Below, in pieces: positions 8,908-21,835 of a stretch of 64,000 nt of DNA. The stretch is taken from contig JAQJZZ010000010.1 in assembly GCA_030077755.1 (NCBI GenBank), forward strand, positions 248,001 to 312,000, in the 5' to 3' direction. The position numbers were made by a program, and so were the translations under genes. The stretch is from Filosporella fistucella. Taxonomy: Eukaryota > Ascomycota > Leotiomycetes > Helotiales. Numbering within the stretch: position 1 is the stretch's first letter; each line of letters begins with the position of its first letter. The notes below the pieces were generated by a model that had not been told where the DNA came from, did not search any database, and was given only the letters and a program-made list of their open reading frames with translations.

Positions 8908-11900
8908 TCAATCATAGCCACCTCCGACTTGGCTAGCAAATGCAGTAGAGACGCTCTTCTCATCATCATCAAGACGGCGGCCACCGAGCAAAGAATTGCT
9001 TCCGAAGACGCTGCCTGCATCACCCGTCTTGTAATCAGCAATCCTACCACCAGACTCGACGTAACGCTTAAGACGGTCCGATTGGCTCAAGCTTGTCTGC
9101 TTTTGGACCTCTCCCAAGCCAGCACCAAGACTAACACCACCTTGACCGATTCCCTTGCCATCCAGAACGCTGCTGGTAGTATCAGTAAGCTCGCTTGCGG
9201 CGACTGATTCCCCTGCAACACTTTCTGGCACGCGGCCACGACCTTTCTGACCGTTAGGGCGACCACGGGGATCGAGTCCTGGCCAGGTCTCTGGAGTAAA
9301 ATTGGAGAACATTTGGGGGTACGCAGAACCTAAACCAACTCCTCCAAGGGCGGAAGAGTGAACAGAAGAGACATCGTCTGGAATATAGCCTAACATGGAA
9401 CCGGCATCGCTGAAATCAGGAGCAGCCTTGCCATTGGCAGCAGAGCGTCCATTGAAGGAAGCGTGAGACATTTGATAACGTTGAGGACCCCGATAAGTCG
9501 TTTTCGGGCGACTGAATTGAAGGAGGGAAGTTTGAAGATTGGAAAGTGGACCTTCGACGAGACAGTTGCGTTCCTTGAAATGGAGCAAAAGGTAGTGCCA
9601 AAGAGGATGTTTGGACAATACCTTGGGGTTTCCAAGAATGACGAGACCATACTTGGCACGCGTGAGAGCGACGTTGAGACGACGAGGATCACTCAAGAAA
9701 CCGATACCTTGATGATCGTTGGATCTAACGCAAGAAAGAACAATGAAATCCTTTTCACGACCTTGGAAAGCATCGACGGAAGCGACTTCGATCTCCTTGT
9801 AATTCTCCTTCTTGAATGTGCCGGTATTTTGCATAGAGCTGACGACGTAGCTTCTTTGACCTTCGTAAGGAGTAATAACGCCGATATCCGCAGGTTGGAC
9901 GCCAGCTTTAAAGAAACGAGTGACGATCTTTTCGACATTGGAAGCCTCGGTTCTGTTGAGATAAGAAGTTCCAGAAGCGGATATTTCTTCATTTCCAAGG
10001 TTGGACCAGAACATCATTGGTGTATCAGCAACGGGCCATGGAAAATCGACATCTCTTCGAAGTCGTTGTTGCATGGTGACACCATTTTGAAGTGATCCCT
10101 CGTAGAACATGTTCGAAGGAAATTCGGAAAGACAAGGGTGCATACGGTATTGCACGTTGAGACGGATAGGAGCAAGACCTAGGATAACCAGACGCTCGAA
10201 CAGAGACTGGTTGAGACCAGCTTTGGCAGCCTTCTTGTTCATAATAACAGGTCCCAATTGTTGATGATCCCCGACCAAAACGACCTGCTTACAACCAAGG
10301 ACAAGAGGAATCATACATTCTGGTTCAGCAGATTGGGTTGACTCGTCGATAAGCACTGTCCGGAATTTCATCTTGGCAAGTCGAGGATCACCAGCACCAA
10401 CGCAGGTACAGCAAATAACGTCGGCATTGCTGAGAATCTCTCGTTCAGCAGCTCTGGTCAAGGTCTTGAACTTCTTCTCATCTTGGCTGGAAAGTTCACC
10501 AAGCTCGCTCTTCAACTGAGCTAACTTCATGAGTTCCAGGTTGCTGTCGTTCATGCGAACTTGCTCATGCAAGGACAAAAAGCCAACGGAAGATTCAACA
10601 TCTTCACGTGACTTTGCTGTGAGACGGACAACCTTCAGCTGTGTACGATGGATGCGTTCGCAAAGTTGATCAACGGCAACGTTGGATGGAGCGCAGACAA
10701 GAACTTGTCCCCCATTGACCTTAGCCAGATGATAAATAACAGTTGCAGAAGTGACGGTCTTTCCAGTTCCGGGTGGACCTTGAATAAGACTAAGCGGCTT
10801 TTGCAAAACACTCTTGACGGCGTTGATCTGACTGCTGTTGAGCTCTGGCAGGCCTGGGACACTGAATTTCTTTGGCATCTGAATTTTCATTGGTGCTGCT
10901 GCGACTTCGTGGCCAAGCAATTTATGGAAGATGTAACCTGAAACACTCATCTCGTCAACCGCAAAGGTTTTCATAGCAAATTGCATGCGGTCGTAGGAGG
11001 TGGCCTTCCAAACGTAATCGGCAGAGAAATTGTGGGTGCAGTCATGGGGAACTGACTTGTCGCTTCCTACCTTTCTCAATTCGATGGTAACTTCGTCGGA
11101 TTGGTTGTTGGGAATTTTGACAACGTATCCAACTCCTTCCCACACTGGTCGAAGTTCTCCCTTGTATTTGAGACGCATCTCATCCCCAACAGCAAGCTTG
11201 ACATCACCGAGCTCGATTTTGGGGAGAACGAAACTGGCAAGATGTTTGTTGTTGAGACCATAATCCCAGCGAATAACCAAACCATCCTCAGATTGAGCCT
11301 CTTTAAGCTTTCGATCGTAATCTGCTTCGATTTTGACAAGAGGTCCGAATACATTCTGATATTGGTAGGCATCGTCGTACTTCAAGAGAACAGGGGCAGG
11401 GTCGTCATCGATTCCAGCAGCCTTCTCCAGATCAGCAATCGTAGCACTCGCATTATCCTTCCACATCTCCTCTAATTTGGCAATCATGGGCGGGGTAAGG
11501 TGGCGGGCACGGAGCTGCTCTGCATCAGTTGGGACAGAAACTAGCCATGGTAGAAATGATCGATCCTCAATAAGTGGTTGCCACCTCGAAATATCCCAAC
11601 TCATGTCCTTCGAAGACGGTGTAGAAGCACAAGGCTGGCGGCACAGCAGGACAACAACCGTATCGGACTTCGCGGGAATGAAACCAAGGAGGAATACATT
11701 TTTGGTGCCACAGTTGTAACACTCTAGGACGGTATCTCCGAGGGTCGACTGAGGATGAAGCTGAACTTCCTTGTGGCGGGCACGAACAAGGTGATTGACT
11801 ATATGGGAAGATGTAGCATTACCACGAGCACTGCAGAACCATTTGCTACATCCTAAGCACTTGACTACACAACTAGGAGAGTGGATCCCACAATAACTGG

Positions 11901-12248
11901 AAAAGTTAGCTTGAGCTCCGGCATTCTGGTCCTACCAAAGATTCCTTACGCGCAAGCGTGAGCAGGAAGCTCTTTCTCGTCTTCGACTCCTCGCAGTCCT
12001 AATGTCTTCATGCCATCTACTGGCACACTTGCTAGGCTCTCAGCATCGTCATCATCGAAGACTTCGGTCTCGTTGTCATCGTCGTCATTTCGGCGTCTCG
12101 TGGGACCTAAGCCTCCTCGACCTCCATACTGTCCGTATAGCAAGCTCTCATCTGGGTCAATATTCGAAAGATCATCGGCACCAGCGTTGATCGCGGCAGC
12201 GGAGTCTGAAATGAGGTGGTTCCCGAGATGGGTGAAAGCCCCTTCCAT
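8908..12248 (-). CDS. upf1: UPF1/NAM7 RNA helicase, nonsense-mediated decay
   Basis: Two exons (12248-11950, 11896-8908) join GC|T in phase to give about 1095 aa, normal for fungal UPF1. Superfamily 1 helicase that drives nonsense-mediated mRNA decay in the cytoplasm with UPF2/UPF3. The start of exon 2 encodes the Cys/His-rich zinc domain ([21 protein letters not shown], then [15 protein letters not shown]) that binds UPF2. The helicase core shows Walker A GPPGTGKT, the DEST box ([12 protein letters not shown]), the QYRMHP motif and the [20 protein letters not shown] block. The C-terminal tail is Gly/Ser/Gln rich. The start [12 protein letters not shown] follows an acceptor-like ctacag, so a 5' UTR intron or a short extra coding exon upstream is possible. 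Confidence 0.95.
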
Positions 12249-12719
12249 TCTGTAGATTTTATTCTTGATTTCCTGTAGGGAAATATGATCAGTCCAAGAT
12301 CGGTAGAGTTTAAGATTGCCAGATGCAGTAGGAAACCGTTGTGGATGCGCGCAGCCGGTCGAAGAGAGGTAGGTGGCACTGGAATGGTTGCTCACTTTTC
12401 AGTTTTTAGATTTTGTAAAGCAGCCTTGTGGCGGCGCACGGAATAGAATTTGTTCACAAAACGTGTAAATGTCTCTCACATTATCGATAGAAACTTGGAG
12501 TACTGGCAACCTCTTGCGCAGACTTTGTCGATCCTTGGTGAGTGACGGGTAGAAATGGTTTTGAGGTTCTCAGCGAATGTGGGATGAAGAGAGCCAGGAG
12601 CAAGGTACCATTACCATTTTAGCGCGGGCCGATCGATAAACTCGACGCTAAGGAAATTTATATGAATTCTGCATGCAAGAAACGACAAACATTTGCGCCA
12701 ACTTCTACACAACGCCAAG
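12249..12719. promoter_or_regulatory. Shared divergent promoter of UPF1 and IMP4
   Basis: About 470 bases separate the start codons of two opposite-strand genes, so their promoters must overlap here. I see no clear TATA box, which fits housekeeping expression. Confidence 0.5.
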
Positions 12720-13761
12720 ATGAATGTTATGAACGTGAGTACTTTTTATTTCTGCAAGCAAATCGATTGGTTCACGAATTTGATTTGCAGATATTTGCAA
12801 TACAAAATTCTGGACACAATTTTGTCGAAACTACATCAGATTTTGAGCTTTGCTAATATTCGACTTCCAGCGCAAACAAATCCGCCAGCGGCGAGATTAC
12901 CTTTATCGAAGAGCAGTAACTCTACGTGATGCCGAAATCTCCGAGAAAAGAGCAAAACTTCGAGCTTCATTAGCTTCGGGCAAACCTCTGGATCCCGAAA
13001 TCGCAAATGACAAGAAACTGCGGGAGGACTACAAATATGATGAATCAAAGAAGGATTTGACCGCGAATGAGGAGCTGGATCTAGATGATGAGTACGCCCA
13101 ATTGTCAGGAATCGTCGACCCTCGAGTGCTAGTTACAACTTCGCGAGACCCTTCTACAAGACTTTCATCATTTGCAAAAGAGATTCGATTGCTACTGCCC
13201 ACATCAATACGACTGAACCGTGGTAACCTTGTTCTACCAAACTTGGTACAATCAGCTCAAGCATCAGGTCTCTCTGATATCATACTCCTGCACGAACATC
13301 GAGGTGTTCCCACAGCTTTGACCTTGTCACATTTCCCACATGGACCGACAGTCTCATTTTCGCTCCACAATGTTGTACTGCGACATGATATCCCAAATAG
13401 CTCGAGAGGAACCGTCAGTGAATCATATCCGCACCTCATCTTCGAAGGATTCACATCAAAATTGGGACTTCGAATTGTCAAGATATTGAAACATATTTTC
13501 CCACCACGAGAGGCAATCACCAATAAGACAAAGCTCGGAAGTAGAGTCGTAACATTCAAGAATATCGAAGATAGTATTGAGGTTCGACACCATGTTTTCG
13601 TAAAGACCGGATATCAGAGCGTGGAACTAGCTGAAGTCGGTCCACGAATGACGATGAGATGTTTCGAGATCAGAGGAGGGACGCTGGAAAATAAGGATGG
13701 CGATGTTGAGTGGAGGTTGAACCAGTACACACGTACGAGCAGGAAGAAGGATTATTTGTGA
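12720..13761 (+). CDS. imp4: IMP4, Brix-domain U3 snoRNP protein
   Basis: Two exons: a 15-nt first exon (12720-12734) and 12871-13761, giving 301 aa, close to yeast and human IMP4. The protein starts MNVMN then RKQIRQRRDYLYRRA, a basic N-terminal helix. The Brix domain follows with VDPRVLVTTSRDPSTRL, ILLHEHRGVPTALTLSHFPHGPT, HDIPNSSRGTVSE and a C-terminal ELAEVGPRMTMR block. IMP4 works with IMP3 and MPP10 in the small-subunit processome of the nucleolus for 18S rRNA maturation. The intron starts GTGAGT, has a tgctaat branch site and ends cttccag. Confidence 0.95.
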
Positions 13762-15133
13762 AGCTGTGGAGGGTCAATTTGCTGTTTAGCGCGGCGTTGG
13801 GGAATGGCATACCAAGGAGCCTCAAAATTGATTTACAATTCCATCGGAATGATTTGCCAACGGAGCCAGAGTGCCATGATTTGAAGCAATATGAGGACTG
13901 GCGTATGATGGATGGTCACCATGAATATCAAGAGGCCTTGCAGAGTTTCTTTTGTCCAGGGCCATAGTGTTGGTATCAATACGATGTAGACCTCATTGGC
14001 AAAGCCCTGAAGCCAGGGGATCGAGGCCCCGAGTTGGGGTTTGGAGATCGTGGATTTGACGGTTCTATCCATATTGATAGGTAAAATTTCTATCTCCTTT
14101 CGATTCCCTTCTACCATTCTCACTTGTATCATTTCTATCACAATTCCTTTCATTGTCCTGCTTGTTCACAATCTATGCATGTTTGGGCGAAGGATTATAG
14201 CAATATCGCTGGAGTCCTTTATTCTGGTTTGGGGATATACAAAATTGAAGTCTCCATTCCCTTTCAAAGTGGCTCGGATGAGAAAAAATATTTCTGCCTA
14301 CTGGCTACCAATCTTCCTCACATAGGTGAGAAGCTTGAAAGACATCTTGGGACAAGGTCACATAGCTTTGCAGGATATGTTACCTGATAGAATGTCTGGG
14401 CTGTAAAAGTAAGATTGATAACAGCTGACAACAATGTAAAGACCTCTTTAATTATTTTCGACCCTATCTCGCCTGTCCTCCTCTCACCAGCTTGATTCTC
14501 CAATCAAATCATAACCACCACAATAAGTGTATAGTAATAATCATATAGATAGGTACGTATCAAACAGACTCGGAAGCCCGGCATGGCATCTGCATCATGC
14601 ACGCAATAGGCAGGTAATAATACAAACGCTCTTCAACTGCAGCTAGCAGGATGTGTCAAGATAAGCTTGGTGAAGAATTCAAAGCATCTTGCCGGATAAC
14701 AGCCGCCTGAGTCAGGGACTGAAGCTAGATAAAGTGTTCAGGGACTTGCGGTAGGTGGGAAAGAACAACAAAAGATATCTCAACTTAAAGTAAATTCTCT
14801 CCCTCACGACAAACATTCCTTGATATATTTAATATATCTCAATATTAAATAATCAATATAAATACCCTTATCTCTCCTCTTATTCGCCTCCATATCCTTG
14901 GGATGTGGTAAAACATGTGACTGCAAAACGTGGGGAACCTTGTCCAGGGTCATAATTTGGCGCAGACCAGCACCAGCCATTGGCCAAATCCCGTTCCCCG
15001 TCCTGCATCTTTGTTGAAACTTCGACAAACTTAGACACTCATCCCACACTCTCTGCTCCACCCGACAGCCTCGTGCATATCTCAGCAATCCCTTTCACGC
15101 ACTCATATCTGCCCTCGAAAAGAATCCGCGTGA
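13762..15133. other. 1.4-kb intergenic, no gene recognised
   Basis: Between two plus-strand genes. The open frames here (for example 13710-13967 and 14124-14387) have no family likeness or consistent splicing. Probably IMP4 3' UTR and the next promoter. Confidence 0.4.
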
Positions 15134-16803
15134 ATGTCTCACCGAAACCAAAGTCACCCGATCCCTTTGACTCCAAATGCATCCGTGACCTTCGCAGCCA
15201 ATACCTGGCAACCTCCTCAGCGACCCGTCTCACGAACTTCGTCCAGAGCCGCATCCCGAGAGCCTGCAATCACGTCATCTAAGCCCAACGGTACGACCAA
15301 CGGTAACGGATTCTCGTTCCCGAAGCATAAGACAAACTGGCAGGGAGACGGAGGAAAGACCCCACCGTTGCAGGAAGAGGATTTCAGCGATTTGGACTCA
15401 GACGGCGAGATGGGGGATAGGAGGCCTGCTTTACATAGGCCAACTGATGGCAGGTCACATCAACCATTGTTGCACAAGGACGATGAAGAGAGAGGAAGAA
15501 CTGGGTACGATGTTGCGGACCCGATGGACCATCCGCCGGTGTTTTCGAGGAGGTCAACTATGAGGAGTCGAAGCCCAGATACACAGGCCAAGTTGGCGAC
15601 GAGGAAGAAGTATACGTATGCTGCTTTCTTCTTGGGGTTGAGTTTGGTCAGTTTTGTGATCCAAACCGAGACGGCGGTATATATACAGCATGAACTGGGT
15701 TGGAATAAGGCGTATTGCATGCTGTAAGTGGAAAGTGATATTTTGGATAGGACACGTCTAACATTTCTAGGTATTTTACACACGGCTCCTGGTCACTACT
15801 ATGGCCTTTCCAACTCCTCATACTACGACTGCAGAAATGGAATATGCCCTGGGAAACCTTCTGGCGAAGACACGTATACCTCGTTCGAACGACCGCGCAG
15901 ATGGTAGAAAGCCAAGAATTATCCGTTCCTCGAAGCCAGCATTCTCCTGTCCCATACATGCTCCGAATGACAGCATTCGTAACATGCGCTCTCACAGTAG
16001 CAGGAGGTTCCTGGTACGTAGCTGTGAATCTGACCTCACCATCAGATTTAACAGCAATTTACAACTGCTCCGCCTTCTTCGCATACGCCTTCAGCGTACC
16101 CTTACTAAAAGAGCGACTTCGCCTCGACAAATCCTTCGCCGTCCTAATCGCCATCATCGGCGTCCTAGTCGTCGCATACGGCGACGCAACACCTACCAAA
16201 CACGGCGGGAAATCAGGGGGCTCAGTAGGTGGAGGTGATAAGCAAGACCACGAAGCAAGTAATCGCGTAGCAGGCAATCTCATAATCGGAGTCGGAAGCG
16301 TCCTATATGGTTTCTACGAAGTGCTCTACAAGAAACTTGCTTGTCCGCCTGAAGGCACGAGTCCAGGCCGGGGCATGGTATTTGCAAACACATTCGGCTC
16401 ACTAGTCGGCTGTTTCACACTTTTGGTTCTTTGGATTCCCCTTCCCCTCCTACACATCTCCGGACTCGAGAAATTCGAGCTCCCTCACGGAGAAGCAGCT
16501 TGGCTCCTCCTCATCTCCGTCCTCGCGAACGCGACCTTTTCAGGCTCATTTTTGGTCCTGATTTCCCTCACTAGTCCTGTACTCAGCAGTGTAGCGGCAC
16601 TATTGACTATCTTCCTCGTCGCCATCGTGGATTGGATGTGGACCGGTATACCTCTTAGTCCTGCGGCTGTCGTGGGCGGGTTATTGATTATAGCTGCGTT
16701 TTTGATGTTGAGCTGGAGTACGTACCGCGAGATGAAGGAAGAGAGGAGGAAACATGCTGTGGATTTGAGTGACGAGGATAGTGATAAGGATGTAGATGAC
16801 TAG
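15134..16803 (+). CDS. DMT-superfamily (EamA, SLC35F-like) membrane carrier
   Basis: Two exons (15134-15723, 15771-16803) join CT|G in phase, giving 540 aa. The first ~155 residues are Ser/Pro/Arg-rich and predicted cytosolic. Then come about ten hydrophobic segments, among them TYAAFFLGLSLVSFVIQTET, FAVLIAIIGVLVVAYGD, VFANTFGSLVGCFTLLVLW and AAVVGGLLIIAAFLMLSW. The pair ALTVAGGSWYVAVNLTS / LTAIYNCSAFFAYAFSVPLLKE is the EamA repeat signature, where the helix after a Lys-Glu loop closes the first half. A hydrophilic Gly/Lys loop (THGGKSGGSVGGGD) separates the two halves and the C-terminus is acidic. Substrate cannot be told; a vacuolar or Golgi location is likely for this group. Confidence 0.85.
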
Positions 16804-18040
16804 ATTTTATCCATCCTTCATCTACTTTCCTCCTTTCCACCCAAATCCCCCTCTGCACCCCATTCTTACACTTACACTTACACCTACACTCCTCGAATAA
16901 GATTCCAGATCTTGACGAACCAAAGACCTGATAGATCGCATTCACATATATTAGCTCATTTCTTTTATTACAGTATCCCGGAGGTCTTGCTGTTTGGCAT
17001 ATCGCATAAAGGGACATACCTATCACATGTGGATAGATACAGTCTCCCTCTTGTATCGGTTGGAGCTCTATCGATCGGATGATCGTAGGCTGGGGCGTTG
17101 GTTCATTTGGCATTTAGATGGCGTTTGGAGAGGTTGCAATTCAATTAATTTTAAATTGACTGGATAATATGAGATTTGACTGCTTGGTTCATTTTTGTGT
17201 GATGGTATATGCACTGGGTGATTGCTTGCTTGTTAACTCGTTGGCGGTGGATTATATCTGAATTGATGGGAAAGGAAGGGATTCTTGAGTATTCGAATCC
17301 TGAAAATCAATGGAATTGAAGGGTCTGAATTAGTAATTGATATGGAAGGGCCTATTCCGAGGTGGAGTGACCAGCGACACATAAGCTGTGAACGCAATAA
17401 AGAAGGACCCAACTCCCTCTGAGAATAGTCAGGAGCAAGAAATCTCCATCCTAAATCCAAATCAGGGTTTCACCAATGCTGTTCAACTCGGCGTGCATAT
17501 TGATATTTGTACCGCTTATTGCGATCATGGTGTAAAGCAAATGGTCGCCGAGGATTTTGACCATGCTATAGCGTTCGTTAAGCAAATGTTTCATACTAAA
17601 CGCAGAGTAATGAATACTAAGGAGATACGGCGTTCATAGACTGATAGTGAGAAATGTCTCTTATACAGAAGTGAACCATTTTCTCACCCGCTTACCTTTC
17701 GCAGAACTTATCTGAGAATGAGAAACCGTTTCTTCCCTTTGGTGCATAAAACGGGATATGATGATCATTTCTGGATTATATGGAGATATTTGTGCGGAAT
17801 GCATATTCCTTGGCCAATTTTGAGGCATTGATTCGCAAAAATTCCAAGACTCCAATATCCTGCGCCGGCCAAATGATGGTAAATACAAGTAAAAAGCTCT
17901 GGTTAGACTTATACTCCCTCTCCCTTTCATTATGAAAACAATTATTCCGACGAAGACCTGGAGATACCTAACTCCATCATCACCTCCTGTCACATATCGC
18001 AGTCATCACACCCACAAGCATCAATACACACTCCGTCAAT
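16804..18040. other. 1.2-kb intergenic between convergent genes
   Basis: 3' flanks of the carrier (+) and the Zn2Cys6 factor (-). A short (TTACAC)3 run lies at about 16866-16886. No gene recognised. Confidence 0.45.
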
Positions 18041-19897
18041 CTACCCACCAAACCCACTCCCAGGACTAACTCCAATATTCTCCAACACCCACTCTTCCTC
18101 CCCACTACTAATCTCTCTATCACTAACCACCTCCGCAAACCCACTCAAAAACCTCAACATCCACACATCCAACCTAAAGCTCTCTTCCATCTCCCTTCTA
18201 CAGGCTTTATGAAACGCTCTCAAGCGCGTAAAACTCACATCAAGCGTAGGCCAATAATTCCTCAGCCGACTCAGAATCTCGAAATTCTTTTCTAGGCGGG
18301 AGCGCGCTTCTGCGATCTGCGAGTCCGAGGAGGAGAAGAGGAGAGTATGGATTTGTACTGTGGAAGCGATGACGAGGATATGGCCTACCATCGTATATTG
18401 CACGTCTGCGCCTGGCACTTCGAGACCACGGTAGATTATCTCGCATAAGGAAGCGGCATGGGCTTTGCATTTCTGGGCATAGAATTTTGCGGATAGGACG
18501 GTGGCGTGTACGTCACCGTGGAGGAATTGGTAGAAGAGGAGTTGGCCGAAGTGGTAGTAGCCTAAATAGACTGCTATGAAGACGCGGCCGAGACCGAGGG
18601 ATGTCCAATGTCGTAGGTTCTCGGGGGTGTCGTGCATGAAGGCAGGGAGAGAGGCGTGCCAGTCATCCAGGGCGTTGGAGAGGGCCATTACTTCGTTTTC
18701 GAGCTGGACGCCGGAGGTTAGAGCAGAGACTGTTCGTTCGTTCAAGGTGTTTATTTCTAGAAGGATGAGGTTTAGACGGATCATTTGGGCTAGGAGGGAC
18801 GATGACGAGGAAGTGTGTTGGTCGAATGTTAGAGGGAGGAGTTGACTACGGCGGAGTGAGAGAAAGGTTCCCTCGTCGATTGGGAGGGGAACTGTATCGA
18901 GTATTGGCATGGATCGAGGGAGCCGGACTCCAGCTGATGACCAGACATCTATCATACAGAGTGACCGCCAGACTGTGAATGTCAATGCATGGCTTTTACA
19001 TGAGCTTGGAGGGGTCTTACGGCGAACATTTACCTCCCGCTCAACAGCATCTGAAGTTGGCATATTTGCCAGATCCAGGAGATTGGCAGTTCGACATGCT
19101 ACGCAATAATATAAAGATTCTGCAGCTCCTTCGCCACATGTTATACTAAAAGCTCCAAGCAGTACGCAAGCTTGAAGGGTAGTCACATTTACTTCCCTGA
19201 GATCCAGAAGGCGAGTGCTCTCTTTAGCATACTCGTTCCCTCTATCCCTCGGAGAAGTATTTGCAAAGTACGGATTCGTTGAGAACCTATCCCCGATAAG
19301 TAAAAGGGTCAGAGACTAACATCAAATGAGAGGTGACTACCTTGCAGAAAGTGCCATCATAGCTAGAAGAAGTACCGGCGGCGTTCTTCCTTGCTCCACA
19401 TCCTCAACCATGCTTGGCCGGTGAAACAAAGAATGAAACTGGTCATGAATGAAATCAAAATACAAATGCACAAGCTCGAGACATATTGCCTGTGGAGGTA
19501 GTATGGACACAGGCGAAATGAAAGACTGGGTAGGTGATGCTAGGGCAATGAGCTCTCTCTGGCCCGCAACATTCGGAACATTTTGTACAGTTTGTGCTGG
19601 CTGAGGTTGGGTGTATGTAGCACTATCTCTCGTGCATTGGAGATTGCGGTCAACGCAATATGTGCAAGCTGCCCCCAACTGCGGGGTTTCGCATTTTCTG
19701 CGACGAGCACTGGGATATAGTCAGTCGGATTCTGAGATAAATGTGCTGAGATGTCACTATCCCCAAATTACTCTATCAGGATGACCTCAAGAGACTTCAC
19801 GATATATAATGACATGGCATGATTTTGGAATGTGATATACTGGGGCAGCGGGGTAGATATCATACCGGCAGGTTTGACATGCAGTCGATATCCTCAT
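18041..19897 (-). CDS. Zn2Cys6 fungal transcription factor, sugar-cluster candidate
   Basis: Four exons (19897-19866, 19709-19341, 19286-19021, 18972-18041) join in phase to about 532 aa. The short first exon plus the start of exon 2 spell the binuclear cluster: ACQTCR, ARRRKCETPQLGAACTYC, then VDRNLQC, all six cysteines in place. A fungal-specific middle homology region follows (FDFIHDQFHSLFHRPSM, LLAMMALSARFSTNPYF, ESLYYCVACRTANLLDL, LWRSLCMIDVWSSAG). The last intron is only 48 nt and has no stop in frame, so gene finders may retain it and add 16 residues. The gene lies about 320 bases downstream of the alpha-galactosidase on the same strand, next to a sugar transporter. It may control that pair; this is inferred from position. 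Confidence 0.85.
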
Positions 19898-20215
19898 GTT
19901 GAGATTTGAAGTTCAGGTATGTTCCATATCGGGTGTACCGTATATATATTTATTTGAAGCAATTCAATGAAACGCTCGTTCTCAAGAATGTTATGGAGGG
20001 AAGATTGCGAGCTGAAAGAGGAGGAGGTTGTCGTTCAAAAGCGGGTAGTCACGTGAGACTGCCCCACTATTATTCTATCAAGAGCCATCGACCTGGTCAC
20101 AGTGGTCATACTTCACTATCGACAGAATGACTCTGTGAGCGAAGAAGGACCAATTATATTTTGTCTATCCCAAATTCTATCCCAGTTCGCCATCGGACCT
20201 TAATCTGTCACTCCC
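19898..20215. other. Short intergenic, promoter of the Zn2Cys6 factor
   Basis: 318 bases between the factor's start and the end of the alpha-galactosidase. On the minus strand a tatata stretch near 19935-19950 could be the TATA region. Confidence 0.35.
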
Positions 20216-21835
20216 TTATAGCTCTTCCTTCGCATGCACCTTTCTCTTCCCTCCTGATCCAATACTCTTCAATCTGTACATCTCCGCAGAGTGCCTCTTC
20301 ACCTTGGCAGTCCAAGTGCCACCAGGTGATATTGTTCCAACCTTTTTTCCCATAAGTCGCTCATCGCGGGCCTTCAAGCCATCTTTGTACGAAATTTCCG
20401 TCGAATTATACCAGTTAGCTTGTTTGAACAGACCCTGCAGCTTTTCAGCAGGAGCGTCCAAGATCTTCTTTGCAAAAGCATTATCCATGCGATCAGCCCA
20501 GAGATCATAGACTTCCCATTCTTCATTGACTTGAGGTGCAGACCCTTCAGGGCCGTCGTGCAAGAAAATCTCCTCCAGACTGGCACTGATGCGAGCATCT
20601 TCACCAGCCGCGTTGAGGAGAATGACAACTTGATCGCCTCCAGTCAAAGGTCCGCTCCATACATGGATCTCTCCGACACCATACTTGTCTTTAGCGACGT
20701 CAAAGTCTCGACGAACACGAGTCACCGCTCGTCCTACCGGATCTTGGCTGACAGCGATGACAGCTGGGTTATTCAGGATTGTCAAAGAGGGAGGAGATAA
20801 CTCTCGGAGATCGTTGCCCATGAGGAGAGGCGACTTCAGAGCCGCCCACATCGAGAAATGTGCTTTATACTCCTCATCAGTCATACCACCATTGCCAACT
20901 TCCAACATATCCAAATCATTCCAGCCACCTGGCTGACCTCGGTCCACATATGGAGCGACTTTATTGATGATATTCAAGACGGAGCAGTGTGAGCCTGGTG
21001 CAACACAATGAGGGTTCGTTGGGTCTGTGCAAGCGCATAAATCGTCTGGCCTGCTGAAAGAATCGTAAATGTCGCCGGACATTCTCCATGAGTTGGCAAT
21101 TGACATGCCCCACTAACACCCCTTAGCAAATATTTCGATTATCCTGTAAGAATGCAACTGACAGTGTGTGAATAGTCTTCACCCCAATTGCAAAGACTGT
21201 AAAGCATCGGTCGACCCGTCGAGTTCAATGCATCCCACATTACTTTGTATCTGTCGAAAGAGAGCTTTGGTGTTCCGAAACGTCCCATGTGATAGCAATT
21301 ATCATACTTGAGGTAGTCGACGCCCCAGCCTGCGAAGCTTTTCGCGTCGTTCTCTTCAAAATCCAAGGATCCAGCTGCAAGAAGTCAATATCAATATAGA
21401 TAAATCCACTCTTGAACGAACCATATCGAGCACATGTCATCTCTCCGGCACTTGAGTACATGCCAAATAACATGCCCTGCTCGTGAATCTTGTCTGCCAC
21501 CACAGCCATACCACTGGGAAACTTCTTCAAATCGTCTATGAGAAATCCGTCTTTGTCTCGTCCATCTGACCAGCAGTCATCCAAGACAACATAATTGTAA
21601 CCTACGTCTCGGAGACCAGAATCAACAAGTTTCGCAGAGGTGTCCAGGAGGAGGGATTCGGAAACATCACAACCAAGGGCGTTCCAATTGTTCTGTCCAT
21701 GTCAGGATTATTTTTCAGGTTGATTCTGTGTTTACTTACCCATCCCATTTGAGGTGAGCGTGCCAGGCCATTGTTTACACTGATGACCTGACCAGTAAGA
21801 AGTCCAAGAACGAGGGTGATAGGAAGAGCTGCCAT
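20216..21835 (-). CDS. Secreted GH27 alpha-galactosidase
   Basis: Four exons (21835-21740, 21692-21422, 21374-21163, 21112-20216) join in phase to 491 aa. The N-terminus ([17 protein letters not shown]) is a signal peptide, followed by the GH27 opener [20 protein letters not shown]. The catalytic nucleophile sits in YLKYDNCY. The acid/base aspartate is expected in [19 protein letters not shown], and the [29 protein letters not shown] block is diagnostic. The enzyme removes alpha-1,6 galactose from melibiose, raffinose and galactomannan outside the cell. The C-terminal third is the family's beta-sandwich with an extra basic tail ([14 protein letters not shown]). The start at 21835 puts the signal peptide first; an in-frame ATG nine codons upstream would spoil it. 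Confidence 0.95.

Noticed and set aside
9463..10095. Long plus-strand open frame (210 codons) inside UPF1
   Set aside because: Antisense to the conserved helicase core; its amino-acid pattern is that of a mirror frame, with no domain.
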